DNA of 64,000 nucleotides from Xanthomonas hortorum pv. pelargonii (lineage in GTDB: Bacteria > Pseudomonadota > Gammaproteobacteria > Xanthomonadales > Xanthomonadaceae), in NCBI RefSeq assembly GCF_024499015.1, contig NZ_CP098604.1, forward strand, positions 310,001 to 374,000, given 5' to 3'. The notes below the pieces were generated by a model, which had not been told where the DNA came from, did no database searches, and saw only the letters and a list, made by a program, of their open reading frames with translations. Positions 1 to 8,246 of the stretch are shown here, one piece after another (position 1 is the stretch's first letter; the number at the start of each line of letters is the position of its first letter). The position numbers and the translations under genes are program-made.

Positions 1-472
1 CGCCAACCTTGCAACTAGCAGGCTGAAACAACAGTGTCTGCGGCCCAGTGATTGCAGTTCCACCTGCTCCGGTCCCGATCACTCGCCCGCGACGATCAAA
101 GGTAAATTTTTCTGCGGAGTTGCCCTTGAAAACGATGGCACCTTTGCCTTGACCATATCGAATGACCGATTCGGCTCCATCCATCACGCCGTTGGCGTTT
201 TCGTCCCGCCAGACAAGCCATCCAGCGTTCCAGCTTCCGCCGCAGCCTGTCCCGGAACCAGAAGGACACATGCCAGCACCGGCGTTAGTGCGTATTGCCT
301 CGCTGCGGCCAAACGACAGCGCCGCCAACATTTCGTTGGCGGCAGTAGCAACCTGATTGGACTGAATCACACCTTTGAAACTGGGGAAAGCAACCGCCGC
401 CAAGATTCCGACCACGGCAACAGTGACCATCAGCTCAAGCAAGGTAAAACCAGATTCATGACGAACTGCCAT
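1..472 (-). CDS. fimT: FimT/GspH-family minor type IV prepilin, 3' end outside window
   Basis: Minor pseudopilin that would prime or sit at the tip of type IV pili in the periplasm and inner membrane. The frame opens at ATG 472 and runs off the left edge, giving about 157 residues. The N terminus MAVRHESGFTLLELMVTVAV is a classic prepilin leader: a short basic peptide, cleavage between G8 and F9, glutamate at mature position 5, then a roughly 20-residue hydrophobic helix. Downstream the pattern of GspH/FimT proteins is seen (two Cys in the middle part, and a stretch reading FDRRGRVIG). The neighbour ppnN is unrelated; other minor pilin genes would be expected beyond position 1. Family assignment is firm, exact paralogue (FimT versus FimU) is inferred. 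Confidence 0.85.
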   Translation of the reverse strand, partial: MAVRHESGFTLLELMVTVAVVGILAAVAFPSFKGVIQSNQVATAANEMLAALSFGRSEAIRTNAGAGMCPSGSGTGCGGSWNAGWLVWRDENANGVMDGAESVIRYGQGKGAIVFKGNSAEKFTFDRRGRVIGTGAGGTAITGPQTLLFQPASCKVG

Positions 473-545
473 CAAGACGCTCCCCAGCGTTGATGCCTGA
501 TGATGCGCTCGCCCTGGAAGGGAGGCAATCGCAAGACAGACGAAC

Positions 546-572
546 GGTCGCGTCTATACGACGAACGCGACC
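546..572 (-). terminator. Weak hairpin after ppnN
   Basis: An 8-bp stem (GGTCGCGT paired with ACGCGACC, 11-base loop) sits 14 bases beyond the ppnN stop codon and before fimT. There is no clear U tract, so it may only stabilise the 3' end or work poorly as a terminator. Confidence 0.35.
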
Positions 573-585
573 ACAGCCTCATTAC

Positions 586-1971
586 TCAAGTCACCACCCG
601 ATAACAAGGCCGGTAATCCCCCGAGATCTTCATGCGGCGCTGCTCGACAAAGCCGCGCAGCAGTTCGTCCAGCGCCTGCATGATGTCCGGGTCGCCGTGG
701 ATCTCGAAGGGGCCGAACTCTTCGATGCGACGCATGCCGTCTTCCTTGACGTTGCCGGCGACGATGCCGGAGAAGGCGCGGCGCAGGTCGGCGGCCAGTG
801 CGGGAGCTGGGCGGCCGTGGTGCAGGTCCAGAGCGGCCATGGCCTCGTGGCTGGGTTCGAACGGTTGCTGGTATTCGAGCGGGATGTGCACCGACCAGTT
901 GAAGTAGTACGAGTCCTTCTGGTCCTTGCGGTGCGCGCGCACCTCATGGATGCCTTCGGCCATGCGACGCGCCACCGCGACCGGGTCGCCGACGATGATC
1001 TCGTAGCGCGAAGCGACAGCTTCGCCCAGGGTGAGCCGGATGAAGCGGTCGATCTGCTCGAAATACGGCGCGGCGATGGTCGGGCCGGTCAGGATCAGCG
1101 GGAACGGCAAATCGGCGTTCTCTTCGCGCAACAGGATGCCGAGCAGGTAGAGGATTTCCTCCGCCGTGCCGACGCCACCGGGGAACACCAGGATGCCGTG
1201 GCCGATACGGACGAAAGCCTCCAGGCGTTTCTCGATGTCCGGCATGATCACCAGGTGGTTGACGATCGGGTTCGGCGACTCGGCGGCGATGATGCCTGGC
1301 TCGGTGACGCCGATGTAGCGGGTTTGGTGCTTGCGCTGCTTGGCGTGGGCGATGGTGGCGCCCTTCATCGGCCCCTTCATCGCGCCCGGGCCACATCCGG
1401 TACAGATGTCCAGGCCGCGCAAGCCTAGCTCGTAGCCCACCTGCTTGGTATAGAGATATTCGTCGCGCGAGATGGAATGGCCACCCCAGCACACGACCAG
1501 ATTCGGGTCGGACGGCTGCAGGATGCGTGCGTTGCGCAGCTGGCCAAACACTGCGTTGGTGATGCCCTCGCTGGTATCGAGATCGGCGCGCTGTGCTTCG
1601 AGCTCGATCGCCATGTAGGCCAGATCACGGACAACGGCGAACAGCAGCTCAGCCACACCTCGGATGATCTCGCCATCGACAAACGCCATCGCCGGCGCAT
1701 TGCTCAGATCGATGCGGATGCCGCGATCCTGCTGATTCACCTGGATGTCGAAATCCGGATACAGATCGCGCGCGGCGCGCGGGTCGTCCGAAGCGCTACC
1801 GCTGGTGAGCACGGCCAGCGCGCAACGGCGCAACAGCTCGTGCATGCCGCCGCTGGAGGCATCGCGCAAGCGCGCCACTTCCGCCCTGGACAACACATCC
1901 AGACCGCCACGCGGATAGATCCGCGCATCCACCACCGGCAGCGCCCGTGCTGCCGTACTGCTGAGTTCCAT
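586..1971 (-). CDS. ppnN: Pyrimidine/purine nucleotide 5'-monophosphate nucleosidase PpnN (LOG family)
   Basis: Cytosolic enzyme that hydrolyses nucleoside 5'-monophosphates to a free base plus ribose 5-phosphate; the E. coli homologue is a (p)ppGpp-regulated nucleotide recycling enzyme. The protein has 461 residues, the usual length. An N-terminal extension domain (about 1-130) is followed by the Rossmann-like LOG core with GGH at 163-165, GCGPGAM at 192-198 and the hallmark PGGVGTAEE at 264-272 that binds the phosphate and contains the catalytic Glu. Length and the extra N- and C-terminal regions separate it from short LOG cytokinin-activating enzymes. It stands alone between fimT and the TonB receptor and follows the receptor terminator, so it probably has its own promoter. 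Confidence 0.93.
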   Translation of the reverse strand: MELSSTAARALPVVDARIYPRGGLDVLSRAEVARLRDASSGGMHELLRRCALAVLTSGSASDDPRAARDLYPDFDIQVNQQDRGIRIDLSNAPAMAFVDGEIIRGVAELLFAVVRDLAYMAIELEAQRADLDTSEGITNAVFGQLRNARILQPSDPNLVVCWGGHSISRDEYLYTKQVGYELGLRGLDICTGCGPGAMKGPMKGATIAHAKQRKHQTRYIGVTEPGIIAAESPNPIVNHLVIMPDIEKRLEAFVRIGHGILVFPGGVGTAEEILYLLGILLREENADLPFPLILTGPTIAAPYFEQIDRFIRLTLGEAVASRYEIIVGDPVAVARRMAEGIHEVRAHRKDQKDSYYFNWSVHIPLEYQQPFEPSHEAMAALDLHHGRPAPALAADLRRAFSGIVAGNVKEDGMRRIEEFGPFEIHGDPDIMQALDELLRGFVEQRRMKISGDYRPCYRVVT

Positions 1972-2021
1972 AGCTTGCTCCTGTCGTATCTCAGAACTTT
2001 AGCGTACTCACCCGCACAAAG

Positions 2022-2048
2022 AAAACGGCCGGGAAGACCCGGCCGTTT
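2022..2048 (-). terminator. Rho-independent terminator of the TonB receptor gene
   Basis: A perfect stem AAAACGGCCGGG / CCCGGCCGTTTT closes on a 4-base loop, 25 bases past the receptor stop codon. The A- and T-rich flanks make it look functional in both directions, but only minus-strand transcription meets it here. Confidence 0.9.
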
Positions 2049-2073
2049 TGCAACATTCGACACGCTAACCAGA

Positions 2074-5000
2074 TCAGAACTGGTAGCGGAAGCCGAGCTG
2101 CAGCGCCCAGCGGGAGATGCCGCGATCGTCGTAAACGGTCGACTGATCCGGGGTGTTGAAGCGGTAGACGTACTTTCCAGTGGTCTGATCGATACCGCCG
2201 TACTCGACGACACCGCGCATGCCCGGGAAGCCATACTCTTCAACGCGGCCCCACTTCTTGTTGAGCAGGTTGCCGACGTTCATGACGTCGAGCCACACAG
2301 ATGCCTTGTTGTCCTTGAAGAAGCCCGGCACTTCCTGTTCGATATGAAGATCGAACTGGTTGATCCAGGAGTTGCGTGCGCCGTTGCGTTCGGCAACCTG
2401 GCCACGGCGTGCAGACAAATACTCGTTGCCTTCCACGTACGCCCAGAACGCCTGCGCTTCCGCAGCTGTGCCGAACTGCACATCGCCCGGGCCATTCGGG
2501 ACATACAGCAGATCGTTCAAACGACCATCGCCGTTAGCATCGTTGTCGAAGGTGTAGCTATAGGGACGGCCGTTACGACCCTGGTAGATCAAGCCGACCT
2601 TGGTCTCGTAGTCGCCGAAGAACGCGTGCTTCCAGTTCAACGTACCGAGGATGCTGTTCTTGATCTCATACGCAGCAGTCGATGCCACGTTTTCGTTCGC
2701 CTGGAACACCGCGTTGTTGCCCAGCTGCGAACCCGAGGTCGAACTGGTCAGGCCACTGACTTCGTCAGCATCGGTATACGTGTAGTAGAGACCCCAGGAC
2801 CAGTCCCCGCCGTTGAAGGGCTTGTTCAGACCAAAGGTGAAGCTCTCGCTGCCACCCTTGTCAGTAGGACGGGCTATGAAAGCATCGTTGTAAGCTGGAT
2901 CACGACCGCCGCGCGCATCGACCGAAACACCTGGCGGCTGCAAGCCGTTCACATTCCAGCTGCTCGGACGCAGGCCATTGGCATTCCAGTAAATGTTGCG
3001 ACCATCCTGACCAACCGCGCTCACCGCACCCAGGTTGAGCTGCTGATAGTAGATCGCCTCTTTGACCTGCGTGACCACTGCTTCGGCCGACGCCACAATG
3101 CCGTACCACGGCAGCTCGGTGTCGAACGCGAGATTGGCCTTCCATACGGACGGCTGACCCAGTTCACTATCAACGAAGTCAACCGACTGGGTTCCGACGC
3201 GCGCCGTACCATTGCCGGTCGGCTGGTTATTGATGTCAGGAGTGAAGCGAATGCCGTTGTCACGCACCAATGCCGGGCTGGAGAGGTTGTAATCGGTAAA
3301 GGCCAGGCCGGTATTAGAGTACGGGTTGGACAGCCACACGGTCGCTGCAGCGCCCTGGAACAAGCCGACGCCACCACGCACCTGGGTTGGACGATCACTG
3401 TCGAAGGTGTAGTTGAAGCCAAAGCGCGGCTGGAACAGACCGTTGCCATCGATGGTCTGGTCGTTACGGAAGCCGAACGCCGTAGATGCTGCGGCGTTAT
3501 AGACCGGGCTGTTCTTGACCATGGGTTCGTCATAACGCAGACCGAAGGTCAAAGTCAGGTTGTTGTTGACCGCCCAGGTGTCCTGCAAGAACACGCCAAC
3601 GTTGCGCATGCCCCATTGCGCAGCGATGTCGTCGATATTGCCGCTGTTGGACTGCGAGTAGCGGTAATTCTGCGCGACATTATTGCGATAGTCGGCGATC
3701 GAATTGAAGGTGTAGGAACCAAACACACGCTGGCCGAACAGATTGAAGATGTCGTTATCTTCGTAGTCGAAACCGAACTTGACGGTGTGGTCGTCCAGGA
3801 ACAGGGTGCCGGCAAAGAATGCATTCCATGTTTCGGTGCGCAGTTCGTTGGCTTGCGTGCTCTGTTCGGTGCCTAGATTGACGGTGTTGTTACCGATACG
3901 CACGGCCACGGCCGGCAGCTGCGAGGCTGCCGTACGCACCGCAGAATAATCGCGGTACGACACCTTGGCTTCGGTGGAGAAGGTATCGGTCCAATCGCTG
4001 AACAGCTGACCGGTGTAGGTCTTGAGGCTGAAGTCGCGAACGTAGTGATATGAATTCAACGACAGCGCTTGATTACCAAAACCGTTGAGGTTGGCAGTGC
4101 TCTGCTCGCTCTCACCGTAGCGGAAGGAAGCACGATGCTTGTCGGAGATATTCCAGTCGAGCTTGAAGCCCTTCTCTTCGGAATCCGAGTCCAGTGCAGG
4201 CAGCGCAAGAGTGCCCGGATCGAACCCGTAGACATTGCGCGAGATGTCGATGATCTCGTTAACCTGTGCCTGCGAGATCGGAACGATATTGCTCTCGCCC
4301 GAGCCGGTCGGACCGTAGCCGGACGCACCGGTGAACACGCCCTTGCCCTTGTACTTCTCATAGTTGGCGAAGAAGAACAGCTTGTCCTTGATCACCGGAC
4401 CGCCGAGCGTCAGACCGTAAACGGTCTCGTTGTCGAACAACTGCGGGCGGATATCGTTCTGGTTCTTGCCCGACCAATCGTTTTCGCGGTAGGTGCTGTA
4501 AACCGAGCCATGAAACTCGTTGGTACCGGACTTGGTGACCGCATTGATCACGCCACCGGTGGCACCGGTGATGGTGACGTCGTAGTTGGCGACGTCGACC
4601 GAGATTTCGTCGATGACATCCATCGAGAACGGCTGACGCGGGGTCGGCATACCGTTCGACTCAAGGCCGAAGGCGTCGTTGGTATTGATGCCGTCGACGC
4701 GGATCAAGTTGAAGCGCGGGTTCTGGCCACCCACCGAGATCTCGTTACGTGCCTTGTCGGTCTGCGCCACGCGCGGATCCAGACGTACGTAGTCCTGCAG
4801 ATTACGATTGATCGACGGCAGCGATTCGATCTGCTCCCGCGTCACATTGGTGCCGGTGCCCATCTTGTTGGCACTGAACAGCGCCGAGCCGTAATCGCCA
4901 CCGATGGCCTGCACTGCGCCAAGCGTGGTGACGTCGCCGCCAAGAGCTGCATCGACGCTGTTGACCTGATTGAGGTTGAGGTAAACGCCCTCTTCCGTCT

Positions 5001-5283
5001 TCGTGCCTTCACCCGACTTGGTGATAGTGATCGTGTACGGCCCACCCACACGCAGGCCGCGCGCGTTGTAGCGTCCGCTGGCATCGGTAGTGGCGCGGCT
5101 GACGGTGCCCGATTCGACGTGGGTGATCGTCACTTCGGCATTCGGCACCGGCTGACCGCCGCTGCTGGTGACCACACCAGCGACGCCGGCAGAGGTGCTC
5201 TGGGCAAATACGGGGGCAGCGGCAAGTGCGGCAACAAGGCCAAGCGTCAGCTTGGACATGCGAAGACAACGGGGGTGGGTCAT
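2074..5283 (-). CDS. TonB-dependent receptor with N-terminal carboxypeptidase-regulatory-like domain (Oar type)
   Basis: Large outer-membrane receptor of 1069 residues that would import a substrate using energy from TonB. A signal peptide ends at about residue 28 (PVFAQ). A carboxypeptidase-regulatory-like fold follows (about 33-105, GVVTSSGGQPVPNAEVTITH), then a plug domain (ESLPSINRNLQDYVRLDP) and a long beta-barrel ending in the outer-membrane signature LQLGFRYQF with terminal Phe. The start at 5283 is preferred because GAGG lies 8 bases upstream; the internal Met at 5259 has no such site. It is monocistronic with a strong terminator. The architecture matches Oar-like receptors; the ligand cannot be read from sequence. 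Confidence 0.9.
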   Translation of the reverse strand: MTHPRCLRMSKLTLGLVAALAAAPVFAQSTSAGVAGVVTSSGGQPVPNAEVTITHVESGTVSRATTDASGRYNARGLRVGGPYTITITKSGEGTKTEEGVYLNLNQVNSVDAALGGDVTTLGAVQAIGGDYGSALFSANKMGTGTNVTREQIESLPSINRNLQDYVRLDPRVAQTDKARNEISVGGQNPRFNLIRVDGINTNDAFGLESNGMPTPRQPFSMDVIDEISVDVANYDVTITGATGGVINAVTKSGTNEFHGSVYSTYRENDWSGKNQNDIRPQLFDNETVYGLTLGGPVIKDKLFFFANYEKYKGKGVFTGASGYGPTGSGESNIVPISQAQVNEIIDISRNVYGFDPGTLALPALDSDSEEKGFKLDWNISDKHRASFRYGESEQSTANLNGFGNQALSLNSYHYVRDFSLKTYTGQLFSDWTDTFSTEAKVSYRDYSAVRTAASQLPAVAVRIGNNTVNLGTEQSTQANELRTETWNAFFAGTLFLDDHTVKFGFDYEDNDIFNLFGQRVFGSYTFNSIADYRNNVAQNYRYSQSNSGNIDDIAAQWGMRNVGVFLQDTWAVNNNLTLTFGLRYDEPMVKNSPVYNAAASTAFGFRNDQTIDGNGLFQPRFGFNYTFDSDRPTQVRGGVGLFQGAAATVWLSNPYSNTGLAFTDYNLSSPALVRDNGIRFTPDINNQPTGNGTARVGTQSVDFVDSELGQPSVWKANLAFDTELPWYGIVASAEAVVTQVKEAIYYQQLNLGAVSAVGQDGRNIYWNANGLRPSSWNVNGLQPPGVSVDARGGRDPAYNDAFIARPTDKGGSESFTFGLNKPFNGGDWSWGLYYTYTDADEVSGLTSSTSGSQLGNNAVFQANENVASTAAYEIKNSILGTLNWKHAFFGDYETKVGLIYQGRNGRPYSYTFDNDANGDGRLNDLLYVPNGPGDVQFGTAAEAQAFWAYVEGNEYLSARRGQVAERNGARNSWINQFDLHIEQEVPGFFKDNKASVWLDVMNVGNLLNKKWGRVEEYGFPGMRGVVEYGGIDQTTGKYVYRFNTPDQSTVYDDRGISRWALQLGFRYQF

Positions 5284-5843
5284 TTCGGTAGCCTCGATAC
5301 AGGTTGGGCAGTGACAAAAAGGCGCAGTCAGCCCAACCGTTCCCGGGGATGGGCTGCCGATGATCTGGGGTCCCTCGCCGCGCGGCTGGTTGCTGCCGCA
5401 ACGGTTAACAACAGATTAACACGCTAAGGCCTGATTGTGACGGCGGCGTGACAAACTTCGCGCAGTGCAACATGAACTTCGCATGTGAAGGCGCAAACGC
5501 CATGTTGTGCAAAGTTGCAGAGTGAGCGAGACGTGGCTCTCGGATGAAACGAGCCCCTGCTTCGACCTCTGAAAGCCGAATGAAGGCTACTGCTGTGACC
5601 ATCGACTGTGACGTGAGGCCACCCGCCATGCTTATGCGTTCACTCCGCAGGAGTGCGCGCAGCTCTTCGCTGCGCCCTAGTCAAGCCAAGCCAAACGAGC
5701 GACGTCACAGATCGAGCTGTTCGCAGCTTGCGCATTAGACAACAGGAATGGTTGGGCTCGATCGCATTCCGGGCCAAGTCAGCCAGGCACCGCAACCCGT
5801 TTCATCCACCTGTGACAGCCGCCCTGCCCTGGCCCAGCTCGCC
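5284..5843. other. 560-bp gene-free leader region of the TonB receptor
   Basis: No convincing coding frame is seen. Nearest the gene is a hairpin (CAGCCCA 5329-5335 with TGGGCTG 5350-5356). Further upstream is an interrupted inverted repeat (TGCAACATG 5466-5474 and CATGTTG 5501-5507), inside an A/T-richer stretch than the surroundings (5405-5520). These may be promoter or operator elements of the receptor gene; that is inference. The far part (5700-5840) also lies beyond the 3' end of the marC-family gene and shows no clear terminator. Confidence 0.4.
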
Positions 5844-6443
5844 TCAAATCGACACCGGCAACTTGAAGTAGGTCCCTAACCCATCTAGGAACATCTGCAC
5901 CGAAATGGCCACCAGCAGCATGCCCATCAGCCGCTCGATCGCGGTCAGTGCGCGATGACCGAGCAGTTTGTACAGCAGCGGGGCCGAGGCCAGGATCGTG
6001 GATGCACCGATCCAGGCAATCATCAGCGCCAGGCTCCAGTCCCAGAGTCGAGTCGGTTCGTTGCTGCCCATCAGCATCACCGCAGCCATGCCCGACGGGC
6101 CGGCCACCAGCGGGATGGCCAGCGGCACGATGAAGGGTTCGCCATCGGGGATCTCGCCCATCAGGCCTTCCGGGCGCGGGAAGATCATGCGGATGCCGAT
6201 CAGGAACAGCACGATGCCGCCGGCGATCGCCACCGATTCCTGGCGCAGATGCATCAACTCCAGCGCATACTTGCCGCCCCACAAAAATGCCATCAGCACG
6301 AACAAAGCGATCAGCAACTCGCGCGCGAGCACGAAACGCTGGCGCTTCGGCGGCAGCGGCTTGAGTACACTGAGAAACACCGGGATGTTGCCCAGCGGGT
6401 CGAGAATCAGGAATAGCAGCAAGGCTGCCGACAGGATGGTCAT
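5844..6443 (-). CDS. MarC-family integral membrane protein
   Basis: Inner-membrane protein of 199 residues, the usual MarC/YhgN length, with six predicted hydrophobic segments. Typical family stretches are visible: FLILDPLGNIPVFL near the N terminus, GGIVLFLIGIRMIF in the middle, and AIPLVAGPSGMAAVML. The family is not a drug efflux pump despite the old name, and the transported substrate is unknown. Its ATG overlaps the stop of the upstream SDR gene (ATGA at 6440-6443), so it is translationally coupled as the third gene of a grxD-SDR-marC operon. Confidence 0.9.
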   Translation of the reverse strand: MTILSAALLLFLILDPLGNIPVFLSVLKPLPPKRQRFVLARELLIALFVLMAFLWGGKYALELMHLRQESVAIAGGIVLFLIGIRMIFPRPEGLMGEIPDGEPFIVPLAIPLVAGPSGMAAVMLMGSNEPTRLWDWSLALMIAWIGASTILASAPLLYKLLGHRALTAIERLMGMLLVAISVQMFLDGLGTYFKLPVSI

Positions 6444-7183
6444 ACGGAAGGACTCCAGATCGCACCACGGTGCGCGCCACCGGCCGTGGACAACAAGGTG
6501 ACGCAGGCGGGAGCGTAGCGTGCGGGTTCGACCGCGGCGCTGTCTTCCTGATGCGTAAAAGCGCGTGCGCGTAACACGGTACGCATCGGTCCGGGCTGCA
6601 GGCCGCTAATGCGCACCGGGCCTGCGGCAGTTTCGTGATGCAAACTCGCAAGCAGGCCACGCTGCGCATGCTGGGCAGCGCCATAAGCGCCCCAATAGGC
6701 CTGGCCAACGCGCGCCGGATCGTCCACAACGAAAACCACTGCTGCGTCGTCCTGCTGGCGCAGCAGTGGCAGGCAGGCCTGGGTCAACCAGGCGCGCGCA
6801 GTGAGGTTGATATGCAGGTTGCGTGCGAAGTCTGCAGGCGCCGCGAGTTCGGCCGGGGTCAAGCCGGCGAAGTCGGCAGCGCAGTGCAGCAGGCCATGCA
6901 AACCACCCAGTTCGGACTGCAGACGTTGCGCAAGTGCGATGTAATCGTCTGGCGTAGCACCGGCCAGATCCAACGGATACAGCAACGGCTCCGGACCGAG
7001 CTTGGCAACCGTATCGTAAACGCGCTCCAGCGGGCGCAGCTTGCGACCGAGCAGCACCACCGTCGCACCGGAAGATGCGCAGGCCTGTGCAGCGGCAGCG
7101 CCCAGGCCGCCGGCGGCACCGGTAATCAGCACCACGCGCTCAGCCAGCGCAGACGCCTCGGACTGGCCCTGCAACGCACTCAC
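6440..7183 (-). CDS. Short-chain dehydrogenase-like protein with degenerate active site
   Basis: A 247-residue Rossmann-fold protein related to the YciK branch of SDRs. The cofactor motif TGAAGGLG (21-28) is intact. The active site is not: where the family has YxxxK the sequence reads Y167-G-A-A-Q171, so the catalytic lysine is glutamine, and the catalytic serine position in the preceding strand reads FVVDDPAR (D154/D155). NNAG is replaced by HCAA. It begins with GTG, overlapping the grxD stop as GTGA (7180-7183), and its own stop overlaps the marC-family start. It may be a non-catalytic NAD(P)-binding protein; the oxidoreductase label should be used with care. Confidence 0.85.
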   Translation of the reverse strand: MSALQGQSEASALAERVVLITGAAGGLGAAAAQACASSGATVVLLGRKLRPLERVYDTVAKLGPEPLLYPLDLAGATPDDYIALAQRLQSELGGLHGLLHCAADFAGLTPAELAAPADFARNLHINLTARAWLTQACLPLLRQQDDAAVVFVVDDPARVGQAYWGAYGAAQHAQRGLLASLHHETAAGPVRISGLQPGPMRTVLRARAFTHQEDSAAVEPARYAPACVTLLSTAGGAHRGAIWSPSV

Positions 7184-7500
7184 GGCTGATAGGCCTCACT
7201 GACGATGCGCTTGAGTTCGCCGGCTTCGAACAGCTCCAGCGTGATGTCGCAGCCACCGATCAGCTCGCCGCGGATAAACAATTGCGGGAAGGTCGGCCAG
7301 TTGGAATAGCGCGGCAGATTCGCGCGTACCTCGGGTTCTTCCAGCACGTTGACCGTGCGCAGCTGGTCGGCGCCGGCAGCAACCAATGCCTGCACCGCGC
7401 GACTGGAAAACCCGCACATCGGGAACTGCGGGGTGCCTTTCATGAACAACACGATCGGGTGTTGTTCGACTTCGGCCTGGATCCGTTCCATCACCGGCAT
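7180..7500 (-). CDS. grxD: Monothiol glutaredoxin GrxD (CGFS type)
   Basis: 106-residue monothiol glutaredoxin that carries a glutathione-ligated [2Fe-2S] cluster and delivers it in iron-sulfur protein maturation or iron regulation. The CGFS active site (C29-G-F-S32) is seen, with the conserved lysine in FMKGTPQFP and the WPTFPQLFI and GGCDI glutathione-binding stretches. The start at 7500 is chosen over the longer upstream frame because AGGAGAG lies at ideal spacing and the protein then has the family length. First gene of a coupled operon with the SDR-like and MarC-family genes; divergent from the SOD gene, with 121 bases between them for both promoters. Confidence 0.95.
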   Translation of the reverse strand: MPVMERIQAEVEQHPIVLFMKGTPQFPMCGFSSRAVQALVAAGADQLRTVNVLEEPEVRANLPRYSNWPTFPQLFIRGELIGGCDITLELFEAGELKRIVSEAYQP

Positions 7501-7621
7501 TGGACTCTCCTGACTGGGAGCGGCAGGCCCGACCGCCGGGTCGGATAGACTTCCGCAAAGGCGCGCATTGTAAGCCTTCAGCGCGACCTGTCGCCGCACT
7601 CCCTTCGCTGCCCTTGCCATC

Positions 7622-8200
7622 ATGCCGATCGAACACGCTGCACTGCCCTACTCCCGCGCCGCTCTGGAGCCGCATCTCTCATCCGCAACATTGGAAGCGC
7701 ACCACGGCATCTGTCATCGCAGCGAGGTCGAACGGCTCAATGCGCGCATTGAAGGCAGCGAGTTCGCCGAGCTGACGCTGGAAGAAATCATCGCGCAGGC
7801 GCAAGGCACGTTGTTTCATCTGGCCGCGCAAGTGTGGAACCACAATTTCTACTGGCAATGCCTGCGCCCACGCGGCGGCGGCGAACCACTGGGCCGGCTG
7901 GCCGACAGCATCGCCAGATCGTTCGGCGACTTTGCGCACTTCAAGCAGGAATTCAGCCGTGTCGCGCTGGGTACGTTCGGCTCGGGCTGGGTGTGGCTGG
8001 TGCAGCGCCCGGACAGCACCTTGGCGGTCGTTGCCACGCCCAATGCGTCCACGCCGCTGACCGGGCCGGACACGCCACTGCTCGTCTGCGACCTGTGGGA
8101 ACACGCGTACTACCTGGATTATCAGCAGGATCGCGCGCACTACCTGGACGCGTTCTGGAAGCTGATCAACTGGGATTTTGCGGCTAGCCGGTTGGGTTAG
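7622..8200 (+). CDS. sodB: Iron-type superoxide dismutase with altered second-shell residues
   Basis: 192-residue Fe/Mn-family superoxide dismutase that would disproportionate superoxide in the cytosol. The metal ligands align with E. coli SodB: H27, H74 (AAQVWNHNFYW), and the Asp and His of CDLWEHAYY. Gln70 (in AAQ) and the overall sequence point to the Fe type. Anomalies lie near the first ligand: the family stretch HYGKHHQTY reads HHGICHRSE, so the nearly invariant active-site gateway tyrosine (Tyr34 in mature E. coli numbering, residue 35 here) is Glu, and His30 (residue 31 here) is Cys. The protein is full length and otherwise well conserved. Transcribed divergently from grxD. Activity may be lowered or changed. 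Confidence 0.93.
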   Translation: MPIEHAALPYSRAALEPHLSSATLEAHHGICHRSEVERLNARIEGSEFAELTLEEIIAQAQGTLFHLAAQVWNHNFYWQCLRPRGGGEPLGRLADSIARSFGDFAHFKQEFSRVALGTFGSGWVWLVQRPDSTLAVVATPNASTPLTGPDTPLLVCDLWEHAYYLDYQQDRAHYLDAFWKLINWDFAASRLG

Positions 8201-8246
8201 CCATGCAGTTGGTCTTGGCGTTCATTAGTAGTCGCAGCGTTTATTA

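Noticed and set aside
1477..3876. A 799-codon plus-strand frame
   Set aside because: Spans antisense to ppnN and the TonB receptor; a shadow frame without any motif.
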